NCBI GenBank assembly: GCA_028583605.1
Contig: CM053327.1
Location: forward strand, 37,270,126-37,334,125
DNA from: Dastarcus helophoroides
Taxonomy: Eukaryota; Arthropoda; Insecta; Coleoptera; Bothrideridae
Direction of reading: 5' to 3'
DNA: 64,000 bases
The notes below the pieces were generated by a model that was not told where the DNA came from, searched no databases, and saw only the letters and a program-made list of their open reading frames with translations. Both the position numbers and the translations under genes were made by a program. Positions 51,801-60,800 of this stretch are shown piece by piece. The first letter of the stretch is position 1, and each line of letters begins with the position of its first letter.

Positions 51801-54800
51801 GATCATTTTCTTTTTCCGATCTTTTTTATATCTAAAGATACTCGTCCTCCAAATCCCAGATGTAGAGATTCCTTCTTTCTCAAGTTTCTGGATTTCGAAA
51901 TTTTACTCCAAAAACTCTAGATCTAGAAATGCCATTTTTCAAATTTTTCGATTTAAAGACCATTGTTCGTTCATTTTAATATTTGTGGATCCTTCTCTAA
52001 ACCTATTTACTCTCTTCATTGAGGTTTCTATGTTTTGAAATCATCATTAGCTGAGTAAATTTCTACTCCTAGAAACTCTCCTATTTTTAAATTTCGGGAT
52101 CATTTTCTTTTTCCGATCTTTTTTATATCTAAAGATACTCGTCCTCCAAATCTCAGATGTAGAGATTCCTTTTTTTTTTCAAGTTTATGGATTTCGAAAT
52201 TTTATTCCAAAAATTCTAGATCTAGAAATGTCATCTTTCAAATTTCTCGATTTTAAGACCATTCTTCGTACATTTCGTACATTTTCAATATTTTGTAAAT
52301 ATATTGTAATCTCTCCTCTAGAATTATTAATTCTCTTCATTTGGGTTTTTATGTTTAGTAATGTTCACTGACTGAGTAAATTAATAGATCTAGAAATTCT
52401 CTTTATTTTTTAAATTTCAGAATGATTTTCTTTTTCTTGTCTTTTTTATATATAAAGATACTCATCCTCCAAATCCCAGATCTAGAGATTGTTTCTTTTT
52501 CAAATTTTTGGATTTCGAAATTTTCTTTCAAAATTCTAGACCTAGAAATCCCATCATCCAAATTTCTCGATTTGAAGAAGTTTTTTCGTGCATTTCATTA
52601 TTTGCGGATCTTCCTCTAGACCTATTAATTCCTCTTCATTTGGGGTTTCTATGTTATAAAAATGTTCATTTAAATTTCTAGATCTAGAAATTCCCTTACT
52701 TTTAAATTTGGGGATCATATTTTCTCTAGTCTTTTTCTCGTCCTTCAAATCCCATTATTTAGAGATTCCCTTTTTTTTTCAAATTTCTGGATTTCGAAAT
52801 TTTATCCAAAATTCTAGATCTAGAAATACCATTTTCCAAATTTCTCGATTTAAAGACCAGTCTTCGTTAATTTCAATATTTGTGGGATCACTAGAACTAT
52901 TAATTACTCTTCTTTTATATCTAGAAATGTTCATTTGCTGAGTAAGTTTCTAGATCTAGAAATTCTCTTATTTTCAAATGTCCGAGCATTTTTTTGGTTT
53001 TTTTATATATTTAAAGCTGCTTGTTCTCCAATTCGTCTAATATAGAGATTTCTCCTTTTTCGGTTAACTGGATTTTGAAATTTTCTTCCAAAATTCGAAT
53101 TCTAGAAATACAATGTTTCGAATTTCTCAATTTAAATAGGTTTTTTTATTCCCTTCACTATTTTGGATCCAGACTTATTATTTCCACTCGAGTTTCTATA
53201 TTTTATTAACTATATTTCATTAACTAAGTAAATTTTCTAGATCTAGATATTTCCTATTTTCAAATTTCCAAACTTGCGTTCCGATTTTTATATTTAAAGA
53301 TTCCCATTCTCTAAATCTAAAGCTTGGCCTTGATCTAAAGATCTTTTTTGTTGATTTCACAACTCGCAAATTCATTTTGATCAAGAAATTATTTTCTCCG
53401 AAATTTTTATGTTCAGGAATCCTCTTTAGGTAAATTTCTAGATCTGTAAATTATTTTTGATTTTTAAATTTTCTTACTTGACACTATCTTATTGTGATTT
53501 TTTCCATTTAAAGATTCTCATTTGCCAACCCCTCAGACAGCTGGATTTCTCTTTTATATTATTTTTAGATTTCGAATTTGTTTTCCAAAATTTCAGATCT
53601 AGAAATCAGCCAAATCGAAACACTATTTTTGGTCGATTTCAAAATTTGTGGATTCTCTTCCAAATCTATAAAATTCGGGTATCTCTCTGAAGATGATATC
53701 TTGGCGTTAGAGCAACTATTGTTGTATTTTTTAATCTTTCTTGGTTTCAAGGGACAGAATTATCAAATTTTGAAGATAACCAAGGACCAGTCCATACCAA
53801 AATTAGTTTTAATATTGAACTTTGGCCTTTTTTTTCTCAAATTGTCGTGTTTAGAGTTAGATCAACAAACACAACAGTTGCTGTAACGGTATCTCTCTAA
53901 AGATGATAGCTTTGCTGTCGAAATGCATTAGAGTTGTTGCGTTTTTTCAATTTTTCATGGTTTCAGAGGACAAGATTTTTATATAAATGTTTATCCAAAA
54001 TTAAGTTTAAAGACGAAAATTTTTAATGAAGGAACTTTCGAATTTAAACTCGAATGAAAAGTTGAGAAAAAAATCAAAATGGGATCATCGTCATTATAAT
54101 GAAACATGTCAAGATTTTACAAAATTTAGAATTAGATTTTTCAGTGAAAGTATGTCAAAATTTTGGGGGGAAACTCGACGTTTCCAAACTCGTTATTTGT
54201 AAAGGAAATGTTCAAGTTCAATCCACTCGCAAATGGCGAAATTTCGGATTTATTCTGGAAGCTTTAGCATCGATTTTTGAATTAGAGATTTAGTCTCAAG
54301 TTTACCATTTTTTCAAAAATTCAAGACTAAAGTCGAAAGGTAAAGGATGAAGGCCAAAAGTTCGGGGATCAAATTTGAAATTTAGGGTAATTTTGCACTT
54401 TTTTCTCAAAGTTTGGATAATTTTACATTTATAAAAAAAATCATCAAATTTTCAAGTTTTAAAATTTCAAACTTGAACTCAATATTTTTGGACGAAATTG
54501 ATTGAGAAAATTCAGAATCAATTAATTCATTCTGAGCGTTAGAATGAAATTTGGAGGAAGAATTTGTAAAAATATTTGCCTTTTCAGGTTTAAATATGTC
54601 AGAATTTTAAATATTCGACTGTTTGCTCGAATTTTATTTTATTTTATTTTTTTAGAAAAATCGAAGTTATGAGAGAACAGTTTTTAGTAAATTTAATTTT
54701 ATTTTAACTTAGACTCGAAATTTCCATGCAAGTAGAATACAACAATCTAGACTTCAAATTCATGCAGCCCTCCAGACGTGTATAGTGAATCATAAGGTAG

Positions 54801-57800
54801 CTGAACTACCAACAATTGAAACACTTGCCACCTAGCAAGGCGGTTGCTCTCTAGGAAAAAGTTCCCAGAAGACAAGGATTCTAATTTTTGGTGGAACAGA
54901 CTGGTCCTTGATTATCTTCAAAAATTGAAATACAGAACTTGTCCCCTATTTCTGAAGATGAGAGCTTGGCTGTCGAAACGCGTTAAAGCAACGTTTGTTG
55001 TGTTTTTTAATCTTTCTTGGTTTCCGTATCTCTCTGAAGATGACAGCTTGGCTGTCGAAACGCGTTAGAGCAACGTTTGTTGTGTTTTTTAATCTTCCTT
55101 GGTTTCAGTATATCTCTGAAGATGACAGCTCGGCTGTCTAAACGCGTTAGAGCAACGTTTGTTGTGTTTTTTAATCTTTCTTGGTTTCAGTATCTCTCTG
55201 AAGATAGCAGCTTGGCTTTCGAAACGCGTTAGAGCAACGTTTGTTGTGTTTTTGAATCTTTCTTGGTTTCAGTATTTCTCTGAAGGTAACAGCTTGGCTT
55301 TCGAAACGGGTTAGAGCAACGTTTGTTGTGTTTTTTAATCTTTCTTGATTTCAGGGGACAAGTTCTGTATTTCAATTTTTTAAGGATTCTAATGCACAGG
55401 ACCAATAGGGTTGAACATTTATTAGATTTGAAGTTTGGAAACCAAAGACCGGTTTCGTTCCTGTTAGATCTCGTTAGTTTGGTATATCCAACTCGAATTT
55501 GGAAACCACAGACAGCGACCTTGTTAGATCTCAGTCAGTTTGGTATATCCTAGCTCGAATTCGAGTTGGTGATATACCAAACTGACGAGATCTAACAAGA
55601 TCGAAACCGGTCTTTGGTTTCCAAATTTCGAATCCAGTAAATGTTCAAACCTATTGGTCTGTGCATTAGAATCAAAATTTCAAATTTAATCCCAAAATTT
55701 GTACTTTTTTTTAAAGAAATTCTGAAAAAATTACCTGAATTTAAATTGAAATTTCGACACTTTCACCCAAGTTTTTAAATGTGGATTCTTTTTAAAATTT
55801 GATTTCACACAAAATCTAAGCTTTCTATAACTTTCTATAGCGTTGTTTTTTGTCTTCATTTTTTCTTGAAAAAGTTCTGGCTTAAGCTTTACTTTTACTT
55901 AAAATTTCTTTAGAACCAAAATTTCTAATCATTTTTTTCTAAAGTTCGGTCCTTTCTCGAAACTTTGGTGTTAATCACGAAATAACTTTCGTAAGTTTCG
56001 AGAGAAAAATTAGAGATTCATAAAGTAAAAATTTATTGCAATTTAAAGTTTAAATTCGAAATGAAAGGACCAGCGTAAGGACCGGTGTAAGGACCACAAA
56101 AACAAATCAAGTTCAAGGGACTTTGAGTTTAAAGTTGAAATTAAGTGAAAAATTCAATATTTATAAAAAGAAAATTAGGTTTTGAGTGAAAATTTTGAGA
56201 AGAAGAAAAGAGAGAAGGAGGAGTAGAAGAAGAAGAAGAAGAAAAAAGAAGAATTGTGGAAAAATGAAGGGGGAAACAGAAGGAGAGAAGAAAAAGGAAA
56301 AACAGTAGAAGAACTCAAAACATAGATTGTAAAGCCGAAATGAAAGTAAAAAACATTTTCTAAAAAAAAAGTCAATTTTATAAGTCGAGTGGCTCACAAT
56401 TTCGAACTCAAGCCAAAATGTTAGAAAAAAACGTAAATTGAGTTTTGGTGGAACGGAATGGTCCTTGGCTATCTTCAAAAATTCAGTATCTCTCTGAAGA
56501 TGATAGTTTGGCTGTGGAAACGAGTTAGAGCAACCTTTGTTGTGTTTTTTAATCTTTCTTGGTTTCAGGGGACAAGTTTTGTACTCCAATTTTCGTAAAT
56601 TGAGAAAAAAAAAATAGGTAGGTTGAGTTTAAACTCTAAATTTTGAAAAAAGAAATCGAAATTTTAAGATTATAGTGGAACTTTTGGAGAAATGTCGGAG
56701 CTTTGGGAAATAGCCCAGATTTCAAATTTACTGTCGAAATTTTACAAAACGTCAAAATTCTTACATTAAAGTTCGAAATTTCGAAACAAAGTCGAACTTT
56801 TCAGACTATGGTCCAAATTTCGAGAAACAAGTCGAAATTTAAAAAAAACGTAGAAATTTCGAGAAAAAAAGGCGAAATTTAAAAAAAAGTCGACATTTCG
56901 AAAGAAAAGTCGGAATTTCGAGAAAAATGTCGAAATTTTGATAATAAGGTCGAAATTTCGAGAAAAAAGTCAAAATTTGAAAAAAACGTAGAAATGTCGA
57001 GAGAAAAAGTCGAAATTACGAAATATTTCGAGAAAAAAGTCGATATTTTGGAAAAAAGTGGAAAATTGAGAAAAAAAAACCAAATTTCGAGAAAAAGTCG
57101 AACTTTTCAGACCAAGGTCGAAATTTCGAGAAAAAAGTCGAAATTTGAAAAAAACGTAGAAATGTCGAGAGAAAAAGTCGAAATTACGAAATATTTCGAG
57201 AAAAAAGTCGATATTTTGGAAAAAAGTGGAAAATTGAGAAAAAAAAAGCCAAATTTCGAGAAAAAGTCGAACTTTTCAGACCAAGGTCGAAATTTCGAGG
57301 AAAAAGTCGAAATTTGAAAAAAACGTAGAGATTTCGAGAAAAAAAGTCGAAATTTAAAAAAAAAAGTCGAAATTTCGAAAGAAAAGTGGATATTTTGAGA
57401 AAAATGTCGAAATTTTGACATTAGGGTCAAAATTTCGAGAAAAAACTAAAAATTTGAGTAAAAAGTCGAAATTACGAAATATTTCGAGAGGAAAGTCGAA
57501 ATTTGAGAAAAAAGTCGAAATTTCGAGAAAAAAAGTCCAAATTTGCGAAAAAAGTAAAAATTTCGAGAAAAAAAGTCGAAATTTTAAAAAAAGTCGAAAT
57601 TTCGAAGCAAAAGTCGAAATTTGGAGAAAAATATCGAAATTTTGATAATAAGGTCAAAATTTCGAGAAAAAAGTCAAAATTTGAGAAAAAGGTCGAAAAT
57701 TAAGAAAAAAAACGATATTTCGAAAAAAAAGTCGAACTTTGAGAAAAACGTAGAAATTTCTAGAAAATTTGAGAAAAAAATCAAAATTTCGAGAAAAAAA

Positions 57801-60800
57801 GTCGAAAATTCGAGAAAAAAAGTCCAAATTTGCGAAAAAAGTAAAAATTTCGAGAAAAAAAGTCGAAATTTAAAAATAAAATCGAAATTTCGAGAAGAAA
57901 AGTCGAAATTGGGGAAAAAAGTAAAAATTTCGAGAAAAAAAGTCGAAATTTAAAAAAAGAGTCAAAATTTGAGAAAAAAGTCGAAATTTGAGAAAAAAAA
58001 CGAAATTTTAAATAAAAAGTCGTACTTTTCAGATTAAGGTCGAAATTTCGAGAAAAAAGTCGAAATTTGGGAAAAACGTAGAAATTTCGAGAAAAAGTCG
58101 AAATTTGCGAAAAAAGTAGAAATTTCGAGTAAAAAAGTCCAAATTTAAAAATAAAGTCGAAATTTAGAGAAAAAAAATCGAAATTTGCAAAAAAAGTAGA
58201 AATTTCGATAAAAAAAGTCGAAATTTAAAAAAAGTCAAAATTTGAGAAAAACGTCGAAAATTGAGAAATAAAAGGAAATTTCAAAATAAAAGTCGAACTT
58301 TTCATATTAAGGTCGAAATTTCGAGAAAAAAGTCGGAAATTCATAATTATTAAACTTTATTAACGATTAGAACAACAACAGATATTAAACATTCCACAAT
58401 GTTATTGTTCTAATCGTTAATAAAGTTTAGGATCAAATTTCACCAGCGTCGTTTCTCAAAAAAAATCCCTACGCTACATTTTATTTCAGATTATAAAGTG
58501 TTTCAGTCACGTCATTAAATTTAAGAGAAATACTAATACGTGATTAATTTGTTTTATTCTATATCTATGCTAAATAATCAAAACATATTTTAAACCCCCT
58601 TACAGACTGTCACTGATTCCAAGCAGGTTCGATATTACTAGATAAGGTGACAACTGCTCCAAAATTTGCAATCTGGAATCGTTAGAAACAAAACATTGTT
58701 GAAGTTTTAGGTTATCCTTGAAAGAAGAAAGAATAAATCGGCATCGCTTTTCCCATAAACGTTTGTCGATTGTGATCGCAAAATATAGTTAATGTGAAAT
58801 CGCTAACATCGCAGAATATTTTAAAAATAAATGGGTAGAAAGTAGCTACTACTCCAGAAACATTTTCAGTTTTGAGTTTTGCGAATTTATGAGGAAAGCA
58901 GTTGATCCGACTGAAATGTTGTTGTTTGCAGGCGAATCGTTTTTTTTTTGCTTAGCGCCACAACCCCCAAATAGTTCAAAAAAGTCGGCATGTAGCTTGG
59001 GAAAGTTAACGCTTGGGCTACGTTTGTTTCTATAATGCACAGACCAATATAGGTTTGAACATTTATTAGATTCGAAGTTTGGAAACCAAATACCGGTTTC
59101 GATCTTGTTAGATCTCGTCAGTTTGGTATATCCAACTCGAATGCTAATAAATGTTCCGACAAGTAAGTACTAAAACATTCACAGGCGTCAAGCGAGTGAC
59201 TCTTTAGTACTACCACCTATTGGCCCATAGAGAAACTGTGGCCATCACCAACAATGTCGTATGCAAGAAGAATGCAACCTAGACTACAAATTCATGTATT
59301 TGGTTTCCAAACTTCGAATCTAATAAATGTTCAAACCTATTGGTCTGTGCATTATGGAATCCTTGTCTTCTGGGAACTCTCCTAGAGAGCAACCGTTTCG
59401 CTAGGTGGCAGTGTTTCAACTGTTGGTAGTTCAGCTACCTATGATTCACTATACACGCCTGGAGGGCTACATGAATTTGTAGTCTAGGTTGCATTCTTCT
59501 TGCATACTACGTTTGTTTGGTAAGTTTTTTATAAACAACAATCTAACCGTCATCGCCCATAAATATTTAATATGCTTGAATTTGAATAATCCGGATGCTT
59601 AAGCATCGAACATTAATTTTGTCGATGCCTCATTTTTTAGGTTTTCTATTTTAATTTTCGTTGTTTGATTTTCGTGCATTTTTTACATCATTTATTTTTT
59701 AGAATCTCCGTTTTAGTTTTGGTTTTGTTTGAAATACAGGACTTGACCCCTGAAACCAAGAAAGATTAAAAAACACAACAAACGTTGCTCTGTTTTTAAA
59801 TCTCTCTTGGTTTCAGGGGACAAGTTCTGTATTTCAATTTTTGAAGATAACCAAGGACCAGTTGATTAAAGAAATTAAAAATGTAACTATATGTGCAATT
59901 ATTTTCCCATTAGTTTTAAGTTACTCATCAGTTAACGATATTTGCTATCAGCAGTCTTCCTTATGCATCAAGTTTGGTTGACAAACGCCCCAGAAAGAAT
60001 CTTTTTAGTCCAGTTTTATCTTGGAATTCTGATTTAACATATCTTGTGGTCGAACATTCGAATTTTGAACGGACGACCAGTTTTCCCAAAGAAGAAATTT
60101 ACACCTAAAGACGCCAGGTTCCATTTTCAGTAAGATAACTGCAGACTAGTTGTCTAATTTTTTTTTTGGTAGAACGGACTTGTCTTTGATTATCTTCAAG
60201 AGAAACATTTGCTGTATTGTTTAATTTTCTTGGTTTAAGTTGACAAGCTTTGTATATCAATAGCTGTCTTACTGTTGGGACGAGATTTGGGGTCAGAACC
60301 CCCATTGCCTATCTACTACCTACCTTGTATCCGCCGTTGGTAAGTCCAGCGTTTCGTTTGGCCAGTACGCACTTCATCCTCAAAAAGAAGGCTCTTTCGC
60401 ACTCGTAGTCCTGCAGGGGCGGCGTGCCAGGGGGCGGCATTGTCGGACTAAGCACCGCCGTCATTTCAGTCGTGATCCGCCGGATGTATGTACTCGTATA
60501 TGCTATTGCCGGTTAATTCTACCTAGAACAGTACTATTTCATGGAGAATCCCCCCAATATTTTGACCGGTAAGAAGGTCTTACCCCTACCTGTGATAATC
60601 CTAAATGAACAGAAGCGGTTTCCGATATGTACATGATTTTTCCATCGGGGGCCACGACGAATATGAAACCGTCGAGAGTTTGGAGAAGGTAGGAGCCCAG
60701 TTCTTTGATGAGAGACTCACGAGGGTTCGGTATGGCCAGCGTTGCTCCCCAAGCGTCACCTAGACCTTCAACAATTGTGAACAATTGTGTCATAGAGAAA

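Larger units (their letters stand above)
54734..55670. mobile_element. F1 element, interrupted by F2 and partly inverted
   Basis: The left part (54734-54885) matches the F1 start. The sequence resumes at 55382 after a nested F2. It then runs through two damaged minus-strand ribozyme copies (about 55448-55490 and 55498-55541), a palindromic switch at about 55552-55568, and an inverted segment with an intact plus-strand hammerhead, ending gtctgtgcattagaatc. Confidence 0.78.
58910..60452. repeat. left arm of the second large inverted duplication
   Basis: The reverse complement matches 62588 to about 63985: sim exon 3 (part), its donor and the intron after it, through caagtttggttgacaaacgc and ttaatatgcttgaa, to the ttgcaggcgaatcg stretch at about 58930. 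The left arm has gained an F1 (59030-59506) and an F2 fragment (about 59736-59862). The right arm has gained tandem units instead. Confidence 0.88.

Noticed and set aside
55026..55340. CRISPR-like regular array
   Set aside because: The whole 82 bp unit is repeated with no variable spacers, and this is a eukaryotic intron.
56994..57953. Lys-rich frames of about 110 codons
   Set aside because: They are translations of a 20 bp repeat and are open on both strands.
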